DNA from: a virus
Length of the DNA stretch: 37,706 bases
Strand: one strand, 5' to 3'
Virus record (IMG/VR): IMGVR_UViG_3300042691_015219
Span: 1-37,706 of that record
The notes under the pieces were generated by a model. That model ran no database searches and was not told where the DNA came from. It saw only the letters and a list, made by a program, of their open reading frames with translations. Numbering within the stretch: the first letter of the stretch is position 1; the number at the start of each line of letters is the position of its first letter. Below are positions 25,981-32,463 of this stretch, piece by piece. The position numbers and the translations under genes were made by a program.

Positions 25981-26207
25981 CGTAACGGCTCCCTAGTTAC
26001 CAGCACAATAGCACCCTCCATCTCTAAGGCTTTTTTTACCATAGATACATACTTAACTGCATTTAATTTTTCATCATGAGTCATTCGTATGAATGATCTT
26101 TCATCTAATTTTATCGTAATGAATGTCTCGTTGTCAATAAGACTTACTCCAAAGTTTTTAGGAGCGGGTATAGAGTGAAATGCCATACGCATTTTATCTG
26201 TATACAC
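25977..26207 (-). CDS. Hypothetical protein, 71-76 aa
   Basis: The GTG at 26207 overlaps the upstream stop (TAGTG) and is the longest reading. ATG 26192 and ATG 26186 are alternative starts, and a TATACA box lies 6 bases before 26192, so that start could be leaderless. Beta-rich (VSLIDNETFITIKLDERSFI) then helical (DEKLNAVKYVSMVKKALEME). No family recognised. Confidence 0.55.
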   Translation of the reverse strand: MYTDKMRMAFHSIPAPKNFGVSLIDNETFITIKLDERSFIRMTHDEKLNAVKYVSMVKKALEMEGAIVLVTREPLR

Positions 26208-26506
26208 TATAGTAGTTCCTGTGGTTCTTTTCTAGCAGTTATAATTATTGCTTTTGTTCCTTCCCATCTAACCCTACCTTTACAGCCAACATTATATTTT
26301 GTTTCACCATCATACTCAGATGATACTGCGTATACATAGCCGTATATCTCAAAATCACTTGCTAAACTTTGATTTCCATTAATAAATATTCGCCAAACTA
26401 AAGGATCATTTGGTTCAGCCTTTGTGTTAAATCTTAAAATAATTTCATCATATGGCCTTAACCATCTATCTTTAACTATAGCCCATATATATTTTAACTT
26501 TTTCAT
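26207..26506 (-). CDS. Hypothetical protein, 99 aa
   Basis: ATG 26506 in an ATGA overlap with the kinase gene. Mixed beta-rich sequence (IWAIVKDRWLRPYDEIILRF..., EIYGYVYAVSSEYDGETKYN). No motif, signal or membrane segment. Conserved coupling to the APS kinase fusion suggests they are co-expressed, not that they share function. Confidence 0.6.
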   Translation of the reverse strand: MKKLKYIWAIVKDRWLRPYDEIILRFNTKAEPNDPLVWRIFINGNQSLASDFEIYGYVYAVSSEYDGETKYNVGCKGRVRWEGTKAIIITARKEPQELL

Positions 26507-27258
26507 ATTCCCATTTCCTTGCGTTTTTGTGTTGCAGAAATAGCCTGAATATCTGCAGGTAGTTCAACCTGCTCAATTTTATATCCAACATCTCGCCCAT
26601 AAACTATGTTAGTAATGTTGGGCAATCTCATAACAAGAGTATTTTTATTTGGATTAGACTTTTTAATATATAGTTCTACTTGACTATATGTCATTGGATC
26701 TTTTTCTGATGTACCGTACGTATTTCTGACTCCAACTAAAACCTGAGATGTTCTTTTATGAGCCTCTTCTTTTAATGCTTGGTGCCCTTCGTGCCAAGGC
26801 TGATATCTTCCAAGTTGTAGTGTTGTTGGGGCAGACCAATCAAACAGTGTCCCTGCTTGAATAATAGTATCAGTCTCTTGCTCTACTGTATAGCCATCAA
26901 GAATTCTAATGTCAAAATATTTTGGATCTTCCCATATTTTATTTGTATCCTGAAATCTTCCTTCTTTAATTCTATCTACCCAAACTACAAGGTTAGCAAA
27001 GCCAAATGCCCTTCTTGTTTCTTCTGTTGGACAGATAAAATCTACAATTACCACAAAGCCTTGCTTTGATATTAAACGTGCCATATCACCCATACGTCTG
27101 GCTTGTTCAATTCTATCTTCATGAGTAAAGCCTAAATCAGAATTGATTGTTGCACGAACCTCATCTGCGTTTAGATGAATAGCATTAATTCGTTCTTTTA
27201 ATGCTTTTGCTAACTCTGTTTTGCCAGATCCAGGCAGTCCCATAATTTGTATAATCAT
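26503..27258 (-). CDS. APS kinase domain fused to a nucleotidyltransferase, 251 aa
   Basis: ATG 27258 with GGAG upstream. N-terminal domain: GLPGSGKT (7-14, P-loop), HLNADEVRATINSDLGFTHE (28-47) then DRIEQARRMG and VVIVDFICP, the CysC/APS-kinase blocks. C-terminal domain: LGRYQPWHEGHQAL (H156, H159) and ISATQKR (240-246), the HxGH and ISx-T signatures of NMN/phosphopantetheine-type adenylyl- or cytidylyltransferases. APS kinase makes PAPS from APS. The second domain probably activates a small phosphorylated molecule; which one is unknown. No sulfurylase is present, so APS must come from the host. Confidence 0.8.
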   Translation of the reverse strand: MIIQIMGLPGSGKTELAKALKERINAIHLNADEVRATINSDLGFTHEDRIEQARRMGDMARLISKQGFVVIVDFICPTEETRRAFGFANLVVWVDRIKEGRFQDTNKIWEDPKYFDIRILDGYTVEQETDTIIQAGTLFDWSAPTTLQLGRYQPWHEGHQALKEEAHKRTSQVLVGVRNTYGTSEKDPMTYSQVELYIKKSNPNKNTLVMRLPNITNIVYGRDVGYKIEQVELPADIQAISATQKRKEMGI

Positions 27259-27261
27259 TTA

Positions 27262-27543
27262 TTACTCCATAGTTAGTGCTTGCCAAGTATAAGACCAATC
27301 TTTTTTAGTCTTATGATTATTAAATTCTTTAGAGACTTCTCCACCTTCTAAATAGATACCGCCCCAAACGCCCCACTCTTTTCCAGATACGCCGACAGCA
27401 AAACATTGCTTGGCTACTGGACATGTTCTACACAGAGCGTCTACAAACTCTCTAGTTTGAGGTTGCTCTTCATATACATCAAAAAATATATTTGTATCAG
27501 AACCTAGGCATTCAGCATTATCTTTCCATAAATGCTGCTTCAT
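27262..27543 (-). CDS. whiB: WhiB-family iron-sulfur transcription regulator, 93 aa
   Basis: ATG 27543 with AGGGG. Cysteines C12, C38, C41 and C47 have the WhiB order (C, then CxxCxxxxxC) for a [4Fe-4S] cluster, and WGVWGG (57-62) is the family turn that touches sigma factor region 4. Basic C-terminus for DNA contact (NNHKTKKDW). WhiB proteins are nearly confined to actinobacteria and their phages. It may redirect host sigma-A promoters. Located 3 bases from both neighbours. Confidence 0.9.
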   Translation of the reverse strand: MKQHLWKDNAECLGSDTNIFFDVYEEQPQTREFVDALCRTCPVAKQCFAVGVSGKEWGVWGGIYLEGGEVSKEFNNHKTKKDWSYTWQALTME

Positions 27544-27545
27544 GT

Positions 27546-27755
27546 CTAGCCCCTATACTTATTTGGTATATCCCATCCATTGCGAGTAACTGAATAAATG
27601 CGCTGAAGATACCAGACTCCATCTACCCTAACCCCATTAATGGCTGTACGACCTGCATCAGATCGTTTTAGATCTCTTACATCCCAGCCAACCCAAGACA
27701 ACTCTTTATTTCTGGCTACGATCTTTTCCATCTTTTCTAAATTTGTTATAATCAT
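27546..27755 (-). CDS. Conserved-type small actinophage protein, 69 aa
   Basis: ATG 27755 with AGGAG. MEKIVARNKELSWVGWDV, NGVRVDGVWYLQRIYSVTRN, GWDIPNKY: I recall small actinobacteriophage proteins with this E-N-GW-x-x-P pattern. Mixed alpha/beta; function unknown. Immediately upstream of whiB, so probably co-transcribed. Confidence 0.7.
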   Translation of the reverse strand: MIITNLEKMEKIVARNKELSWVGWDVRDLKRSDAGRTAINGVRVDGVWYLQRIYSVTRNGWDIPNKYRG

Positions 27756-27762
27756 GATACTC

Positions 27763-28113
27763 CTAGTATCTAAAAATTCCTACTTCAATATTTTTTAATT
27801 CGGCTTCTGCAACTAATTTTGATATCTGTTGTTTTGGTTTGCTAAGAAATGCGAAATAATTAACATACTCCATATTTTCACTAACCCATGATGCAGGTAC
27901 CTTAAAATTCTTAATCTTCATGCCCCTGGCTTTCATACCACGTTCAGATAAATTGCAGAATTCTAATACCATTGAATTAATTTTTGCAGGTCCTGCAGAA
28001 TAAATATAGAATTCCTTGTCATCTTCTTTCATGCCAGACAAGGCTACGCCCATAGCACGAATGAATACGTTGTAATCATTAAAATCATTCGTTCCTTGAA
28101 CTACTACTATCAT
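27763..28113 (-). CDS. Hypothetical Rossmann-like protein, 116 aa
   Basis: ATG 28113 with GGGGG. The start MIVVVQGTNDFNDYNVFIRA followed by helix and EFYIYSAGPAKINSMVLEFC has the strand-turn layout of the DprA/YspA SLOG superfamily, in which such proteins bind nucleotides or nucleic acids. Similarity is weak, so this is only a suggestion. Overlaps the upstream gene by 29 bases. Confidence 0.55.
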   Translation of the reverse strand: MIVVVQGTNDFNDYNVFIRAMGVALSGMKEDDKEFYIYSAGPAKINSMVLEFCNLSERGMKARGMKIKNFKVPASWVSENMEYVNYFAFLSKPKQQISKLVAEAELKNIEVGIFRY

Positions 28114-28504
28114 CGTTATTCCCCCTACCTAAATTATCCAATATAAAAAGCATTTTGTCAAGTTCTTTCTTAGGCATATTTCCTATATCAACTGGTTTTG
28201 CAGTCTCATGAACAATCTGTCCATCACTAGTTTCAGCAGTATAAAAAATATTATCACTGACCCAATAAGCCATACCATCTATTACAATTATCTTAACCAT
28301 ATATTTTTCAGTATGTTTTATTGACTGAGAAATAATTTTAGATTTTTGATTTATTTGTTTTGTAGTACGATCCTTAAACAGGTTATGTATGTAACTTTGA
28401 CTGTACACAATTTTATTTAAAGATTTTTGTCTTTGCCTTTTATTAAACCTAACTATGCCTAAAACAAGGATTAATGTCAATACCGCAGCAATAACATTTT
28501 CCAT
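28085..28504 (-). CDS. Membrane-anchored hypothetical, 139 aa
   Basis: ATG 28504. One N-terminal membrane segment (VIAAVLTLILVLGIVRF) followed by a basic linker (NKRQRQKSLNK) and a mixed domain with VKIIVIDGMAYWVSDNIFYT. The orientation rule (basic after span) puts the body in the cytoplasm. No family recognised. Confidence 0.6.
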   Translation of the reverse strand: MENVIAAVLTLILVLGIVRFNKRQRQKSLNKIVYSQSYIHNLFKDRTTKQINQKSKIISQSIKHTEKYMVKIIVIDGMAYWVSDNIFYTAETSDGQIVHETAKPVDIGNMPKKELDKMLFILDNLGRGNNDDSSSSRNE

Positions 28505-28513
28505 GTTTAATTA

Positions 28514-28684
28514 CTATTCAGACTTTGATTTTGTAATCTTTGTTGCAGGTACTGGCTCTGATTTTTGTAATAATAGTTTATTCATTTTTAACTGCGACTG
28601 CAGTAATTGAAATTCTAATTCAGATGCCTTTTGTCTATAGAAGTTAACTAATTGTTTAACTTCATCAATACCCAAGTCTTCCAT
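28514..28684 (-). CDS. Small coiled-coil protein, 56 aa
   Basis: ATG 28684, TAG 28514-28516. The core (VKQLVNFYRQKASELEFQLL) is a heptad-rich helix; the C-terminus is Lys/Pro-rich (PVPATKITKSKSE). Fits between two genes with 3-9 base gaps. Possibly a scaffold or tail-assembly fragment; unverified. Confidence 0.55.
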   Translation of the reverse strand: MEDLGIDEVKQLVNFYRQKASELEFQLLQSQLKMNKLLLQKSEPVPATKITKSKSE

Positions 28685-28687
28685 TGC

Positions 28688-29095
28688 CTACCCCCTTTTT
28701 ATATTAAATGCTGAACCTTCCCAGGTTTTTTCTGCTTTACGCTTTTCACGTTCTACGATAGAGCGAGACCAAGAAAATCCTGCATCTCCTCCCCAAGCGT
28801 CCCACATAATTCTTCCATTAGAAGGATTACTATTATTATAGAAGTCTTTTCCCTTTTTGTCAACTTCATGACGTGAAAAGAATGAGTACATGCGCTTTAC
28901 TGTATCAAGAGATAGTCCACGACCAGCAACAATATCTGTTGCACGACCCCAACCTACTGGAGTTCCTGCGCCTTTGGCTTTACCTTCTTCTTTCCAACGG
29001 AGAGCACGACGTGCTGCTGACTTCATTCCAGCAGTTGGTGTGTATGTTTCTGCTTTATGTATGTCTGAAGGTTGTACAATACTAATTCTTGGCAT
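28688..29095 (-). CDS. Phage structural/assembly-type protein with GGDAG-x-x-W motif, 135 aa
   Basis: Start ATG 29095 with GGGGAG 8-9 bases before it; ATG 29113 is a longer alternative. SAARRALRWKEEGKAKGAGT, then TVKRMYSFFSRHEVDKKGKD and IMWDAWGGDAGFSWSRSIVE: this motif set occurs in proteins encoded near phage head genes in actinophages and cyanophages (from memory). Its precise role is unknown. Overlaps the upstream small gene by 14 bases. Confidence 0.6.
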   Translation of the reverse strand: MPRISIVQPSDIHKAETYTPTAGMKSAARRALRWKEEGKAKGAGTPVGWGRATDIVAGRGLSLDTVKRMYSFFSRHEVDKKGKDFYNNSNPSNGRIMWDAWGGDAGFSWSRSIVEREKRKAEKTWEGSAFNIKRG

Positions 29096-29225
29096 CTTTT
29101 TTATACTCCCCATATTTTCCTAATATTGCTTTAATTGTTCCATCTTTACGAAGACGAACAACCATTCCATCTTTAATTTGGACTGCATTAAATGGGTGTT
29201 TTGTTTTATATTTTCCTGAAGACAT
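29082..29225 (-). CDS. Small beta protein, 47 aa
   Basis: ATG 29225 in a TAATG overlap with the large gene upstream, TAG 29082-29084. HPFNAVQIKDGMVVRLRKDG then TIKAILGKYG predicts a small barrel or beta hairpin with basic character. The overlaps at both ends make it convincing despite its size. Confidence 0.55.
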   Translation of the reverse strand: MSSGKYKTKHPFNAVQIKDGMVVRLRKDGTIKAILGKYGEYKKDAKN

Positions 29226-30409
29226 TATTTAACAAATGGATTTAGATCAAAGATTGATCCAGCCCAACTTGTCATACCTTTCGTAGCCTTATTTTTCCAA
29301 TCTTCTGGAAGCATATCCATTGCGTTTAGTGCACGAGCACGACGAATTATATGTGCACGAGCAGCATCATAATTTTTAGCACGACCAACAGAACGAATAG
29401 CGTTCATTAAATCTGCACGATTTCCAATTGGGAAAGATCCATCTGGCATTGCAGTTCCTGATTCTGCCATTCTTTCACGAGAAGCACCAGAAAATTCACG
29501 TTTGTCCATGTCTTCCATGTCTTCCATCTTATAAGTTCCACCACGACGTTTGTACTCTTGAACTACCCATCCATTTGCTACAGCAGATGGATAAACATCA
29601 AATCTATCTTTTGCTGCTTGAACAACTGAAGCATAAAGTCTTGGATTAGCAGGTGTTGATCCACCACGACGTGGCTTAATCATATCTTCATAGTTCGGTT
29701 TTTTAGTTTTACCTAATTCTTCGTTAATCATACGGCGACGTGCCTCCTCAATTTCTTTATCTTCTTCTTCAATTTCCATTTCAGAATTTGCATCTTGATA
29801 TGGAGCGTTTGCTAGTCTACCTTTATTCATGTTAGCACAGCAAGTATTTTTCATTTCACCAGCAAGACATACTGGGCATTGATCACAATTCACATTAAGT
29901 TCTTTACATGTTGGGCAGCCACATCCCTGATATTGTTTTGACATATCGTCTTCTTCGTCTTCTTCATCGTCCACTTCTTCATTCATGGACTTGTCCATTC
30001 CAACATTTGATTCAAGAGATGGCATTGCCATTACTTCTGATGCTTTCTTTCCAATAAAATATTCTGTTTCTTCTAATCCGCCCTCTTCCATTTCAAAGAG
30101 TTGAATTAATACCGCTGGCTCTTCTGCAGAAGCCATAATTGAATATTCTGATCCAGGCATTCCCAACATACCGTCTGTCATTACATGAACAACACGACCA
30201 ACATAAACTTCATCATCATTTGGTGCCATAACCATGTCGCCTTCTTTAACCATGGCTTTACCAATATTTCCTTCACTTACATTAATAGCATAAATTTGAC
30301 GGGCAGCAGCCCCTCTTGTTGTATGGCAACCCATTACTGTTCCATCATCCTTGACGGCTGGGTAGCCTGAGCAACCGTATGAACCCTTAGAACCTACACG
30401 ATATGGCAT
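29225..30409 (-). CDS. Multi-domain phage structural-type protein with DUF5872-like module, 394 aa
   Basis: ATG 30409, leaderless (TATAAT 6 bases upstream). N-terminus GSKGSYGCSGYPAVKDDGT then GCHTTRGAAARQIYAIN resembles the start of phage head/prohead-protease-region proteins. A cysteine-rich insert (CGCPTCKELNVNCDQCPVCL) could bind zinc. NPRLYASVVQAAKDRFDVYP then SAVANGWVVQEYKRRGG matches DUF5872 (from memory). A C-terminal helical repeat (NAIRSVGRAKNYDAARAHII) precedes the end. Role inferred as capsid-associated or DNA-binding. Confidence 0.65.
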   Translation of the reverse strand: MPYRVGSKGSYGCSGYPAVKDDGTVMGCHTTRGAAARQIYAINVSEGNIGKAMVKEGDMVMAPNDDEVYVGRVVHVMTDGMLGMPGSEYSIMASAEEPAVLIQLFEMEEGGLEETEYFIGKKASEVMAMPSLESNVGMDKSMNEEVDDEEDEEDDMSKQYQGCGCPTCKELNVNCDQCPVCLAGEMKNTCCANMNKGRLANAPYQDANSEMEIEEEDKEIEEARRRMINEELGKTKKPNYEDMIKPRRGGSTPANPRLYASVVQAAKDRFDVYPSAVANGWVVQEYKRRGGTYKMEDMEDMDKREFSGASRERMAESGTAMPDGSFPIGNRADLMNAIRSVGRAKNYDAARAHIIRRARALNAMDMLPEDWKNKATKGMTSWAGSIFDLNPFVK

Positions 30410-30415
30410 AAAGCC

Positions 30416-30421
30416 ATTATA
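30416..30421 (-). promoter_or_regulatory. Extended -10 box of leaderless gene at 30409
   Basis: TGA-TATAAT read leftward, ending 6 bases before the ATG at 30409. Weak -35. Confidence 0.55.
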
Positions 30422-30805
30422 TCAGAGTTCTTGGCTTTTAAGTAGCCTTTTAATTTCCTCTATAGACCACTGATCTTCTTTAGAAAGTTTGTAAACCTCT
30501 TCTTTGTCAAAAGCCTTTGGAGCCAAGGTGACAATCGGATTCTCAGACATAAGATCTATATTAATAAAACCTTTTTCCCATAGCCCCATTAACTCTTCAT
30601 TAACATGGTTCATATGCTCATGATATAACTCTGGCATTATTTCTTTAATCTTAGGGGTAAAAGTATATAAAAATTCACCTGTTTTTTCATCTATGCCAGC
30701 AACCTGCAAGCCACCATTGAGAAGTAAAAAATCAACAGCAGTCTGGTCATCTGGAATCCTATCTTTATTTTCTGGATCAAACATCATTTTAAATAGTTTC
30801 CTCAT
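30422..30805 (-). CDS. Hypothetical protein, 121-127 aa
   Basis: ATG 30805, or ATG 30787, which follows AGGAAAC and lies one base after the thioredoxin stop. Helical and acidic (ADFLLLNGG-like turn near 27-32, EIMPELYHEHMNHVNEELMG, SIEEIKRLLKSQEL). No family recognised. Overlaps thioredoxin by 17 bases if the first start is used. Confidence 0.65.
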   Translation of the reverse strand: MRKLFKMMFDPENKDRIPDDQTAVDFLLLNGGLQVAGIDEKTGEFLYTFTPKIKEIMPELYHEHMNHVNEELMGLWEKGFINIDLMSENPIVTLAPKAFDKEEVYKLSKEDQWSIEEIKRLLKSQEL

Positions 30806-31055
30806 ACCTAATAAGTTCCTCTAATTGCTCTCTTGTTTGTGAACCAATTACTCTTTTTTGCTCCACCCCGTCATTAAATAAAATAAAGGTTGGTACTGAC
30901 TGAATGCTAAAAGTTTTAACTAATTCAGGGTTGTCGTCTATGTCTATAATCTGAAAGCCAGCAGTAGTTTGTTCACGATTTAGTTCTTCTACAATTGGGC
31001 GTGTTTTTTTGCAAGGCTGGCACCAGTCGGCAGTAAAATAGTATATTGTTTTCAT
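30789..31055 (-). CDS. Thioredoxin-like protein, 88 aa
   Basis: ATG 31055 (ATGA overlap). Active site W11-C12-Q13-P14-C15, then TTAGFQIIDIDDNPELVKTF, the cis-Pro loop SVPTFILFNDGVEQKRVIG. Short (typical thioredoxins have 105 residues) but all catalytic blocks are present; CQPC rather than CGPC may shift the redox potential. It would reduce disulfides or donate electrons, e.g. to a ribonucleotide reductase outside this window. Confidence 0.85.
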   Translation of the reverse strand: MKTIYYFTADWCQPCKKTRPIVEELNREQTTAGFQIIDIDDNPELVKTFSIQSVPTFILFNDGVEQKRVIGSQTREQLEELIRYEETI

Positions 31056-31315
31056 GAGTATGATTGACCCTGAGATCTATTTTCAACAAGACGATCTCGC
31101 TCATCAATAATCTCAAGCATAAATGCCATCATTTTTGTATAAGAGTCTGGATTATTCATAATTTTATCATAGTGGTGTCCACAAAACAACAAGTCACCAG
31201 TAGAGCCTTTAACCATTACAAAGGCTTGTGCACCGCATCTATCACAACGGTCAGCAATTTTTAGCACATATTCTTTTTCTTGTACGCTTGGGTGTTCCTG
31301 GACTACATTATTCAT
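31052..31315 (-). CDS. Zinc-binding DUF7455-like protein, 87 aa
   Basis: Start ATG 31315 rather than 31330, because the longer reading translates the TATAAT box at 31322-31327. ADRCDRCGAQAFVMVKGSTG then LLFCGHHYDKIM is the C-x-x-C...C-x-HH pattern of a small actinobacterial zinc protein family (DUF7455 from memory). Function unknown; leaderless and overlapping thioredoxin. Confidence 0.75.
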   Translation of the reverse strand: MNNVVQEHPSVQEKEYVLKIADRCDRCGAQAFVMVKGSTGDLLFCGHHYDKIMNNPDSYTKMMAFMLEIIDERDRLVENRSQGQSYS

Positions 31316-31321
31316 AATTTG

Positions 31322-31327
31322 ATTATA
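31322..31327 (-). promoter_or_regulatory. -10 box of leaderless gene at 31315
   Basis: TATAAT read leftward, ending 6 bases before the ATG at 31315. It lies just beside the stop codon of the FmdB-like gene. Confidence 0.55.
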
Positions 31328-31330
31328 CAT

Positions 31331-31504
31331 CTACTTTCTATTGTCCGTTGAATAAAAACCTGATCCATTAAAAACTACGCCAACAGATCCCCAAACTCTT
31401 ATCATTATGTTTCCACAGCAAGAAGGTTCTCTATCTTCACCAAATCCACGTTCAAACTCTATCTGAGAAGAACATGTGCTACATTTATAATCGTATTTTG
31501 GCAT
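31331..31504 (-). CDS. FmdB-family zinc-ribbon protein, 57 aa
   Basis: ATG 31504, TAG 31331-31333, leaderless (TATACT 6 bases upstream). MPKYDYKCSTCSSQIEFERG, CC-x-N..., IRVWGSVGVVFNGSGFYSTD match the FmdB putative regulatory ribbon (Y-x-Y-x-C-x-x-C ... GSGFYxTD). Members are small zinc ribbons of unclear regulatory function found next to many genes. A clean match despite the small size. Confidence 0.8.
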   Translation of the reverse strand: MPKYDYKCSTCSSQIEFERGFGEDREPSCCGNIMIRVWGSVGVVFNGSGFYSTDNRK

Positions 31505-31510
31505 ATATAA

Positions 31511-31516
31511 AGTATA
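31511..31516 (-). promoter_or_regulatory. -10 box of leaderless gene at 31504
   Basis: TATACT read leftward, ending 6 bases before the ATG at 31504. Confidence 0.5.
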
Positions 31517-31518
31517 CC

Positions 31519-31794
31519 TTATGCAGATTGCATTGTCAATCTAGTATGTGTACGAATCCTGTGACAATTTGCACAAACAACTTCACACTTTTGTATTTCA
31601 CGCAATATTGCCTTCCAAGAAAATCCATCGTGTATCATTCTTGATACGTTATATTTTTTGTCTCTAATATGGTCAAAATCTAAAACTATATGGTTATTTT
31701 CTCCGCAGTCTACGCATCCACTTGCTGTTTTTATTTCAGCAAGTCTCTTCTTAAACTGCTGCTTATTATAATGTGCTAGTTCTTTTTCAGTCAT
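31519..31794 (-). CDS. HNH endonuclease, 91 aa
   Basis: Start ATG 31794 (MTEKELAHYNKQQFKKRLAE) preferred; ATGs at 31806 and 31836 are in frame but lie in the promoter/RNA region. CVDCG, then LDFDHI and CEVVCANCHRIRTHTR give the CxxC...H...CxxCH layout of HNH_5-like enzymes. It probably cuts DNA as a free-standing homing endonuclease or packaging-linked nuclease. It lies just downstream of the structured RNA at 31826-31906, an association worth noting. Confidence 0.75.
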   Translation of the reverse strand: MTEKELAHYNKQQFKKRLAEIKTASGCVDCGENNHIVLDFDHIRDKKYNVSRMIHDGFSWKAILREIQKCEVVCANCHRIRTHTRLTMQSA

Positions 31795-31825
31795 AGCAAT
31801 TAACATTATAGCAAAGATTTTTTGT

Positions 31826-31906
31826 AAGCCCCACATAGGAATTCAAGCACGAAGGCCGAATTTAAGGAAAAGGTAACTAATCCATCCCAAGGCCTATGTG
31901 GGGCTT
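31826..31906 (-). ncRNA. Candidate structured RNA closed by a 14-bp stem
   Basis: AAGCCCCACATAGG at 31826-31839 pairs perfectly with CCTATGTGGGGCTT at 31893-31906 around a 53-base loop that itself contains an AATTC/GAATT stem on the leftward strand. TATAAT at 31909-31914 (leftward) ends 2 bases before the arm. The interior has no ORF. No known RNA family recognised; it could also be the leader of the HNH gene. Confidence 0.55.
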
Positions 31907-31908
31907 CT

Positions 31909-31914
31909 ATTATA
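31909..31914 (-). promoter_or_regulatory. -10 box of the structured RNA
   Basis: TATAAT read leftward, just after the Hsp20 stop. The -35 is weak (AAAACT). Confidence 0.45.
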
Positions 31915-31919
31915 CTAGA

Positions 31920-32351
31920 TTACTTTTTAGCAGTTTTGATAGTAATTTCCTTTGGTTTCTTTTCCTCTGGGACAATTCTATCAATGTCAATATGAAGCAT
32001 TCCATCTTTCATTTCTGCACCAGTTACTTCCATGTATTCTCCAAGTGCAAAAGTACGGGTAAATTTGCGTGTTGCAATACCCTTATGAATTGCTTCTCCT
32101 TGAGTTTCTGTAGTAATTTCACCCTTAACAATAAGAGTTCCTTCTTCAACGGTTACCTTTACATCATCTTTTGTAAATCCTGCAACCGCTACAGACAACT
32201 TATAGGTATCTTCATCTACCTTTATTAGATCGTAAGGTGGATAAGACTGATGTGCTGCTGCATTATGTATGTGATTAAAGCGGTTCAATTCACGATTGAA
32301 ACCAATAAAAAATGGATCTTTAAATAGATCCAAGGTGTACGAACTTACCAT
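31920..32351 (-). CDS. Small heat-shock protein Hsp20/IbpA-like, 143 aa
   Basis: ATG 32351 with AAGGAG. Alpha-crystallin domain: PPYDLIKVDEDTYKLSVAVA, GFTKDDVKVTVEEGTLIVKG, GIATRKFTRTFALGEYMEVT and DGMLHIDIDRIVPEEKKP, followed by the C-terminal I-x-I motif (ITI). A holdase chaperone, likely to protect phage or host proteins. Hsp20 genes are recurrent in cyanophages and other aquatic phages. Own promoter and long leader upstream; the structured RNA follows. Confidence 0.9.
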   Translation of the reverse strand: MVSSYTLDLFKDPFFIGFNRELNRFNHIHNAAAHQSYPPYDLIKVDEDTYKLSVAVAGFTKDDVKVTVEEGTLIVKGEITTETQGEAIHKGIATRKFTRTFALGEYMEVTGAEMKDGMLHIDIDRIVPEEKKPKEITIKTAKK

Positions 32352-32408
32352 TTTTTCTCCTTTTCAGCGAGTTTAGTTTTTATACCCCCTATCGGCAGGT
32401 ACATTAAT

Positions 32409-32436
32409 ATTATAGCATATTCTATAAACTATACAA
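32409..32436 (-). promoter_or_regulatory. Promoter for Hsp20
   Basis: Leftward TTGTAT, 16 bases, extended -10 TGC-TATAAT. The leader of about 50 bases contains a CTATCGGCAGG/CCTGCCGATAG-type hairpin arm. The divergent promoter of 32464 overlaps this gap. Confidence 0.5.
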
Positions 32437-32451
32437 TAATTATTGCTATGC

Positions 32452-32457
32452 TACAAT
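32452..32457 (+). promoter_or_regulatory. Extended -10 box of leaderless gene 32464
   Basis: TGC-TACAAT ending 6 bases before ATG 32464. Confidence 0.6.
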
Positions 32458-32463
32458 CTATAT

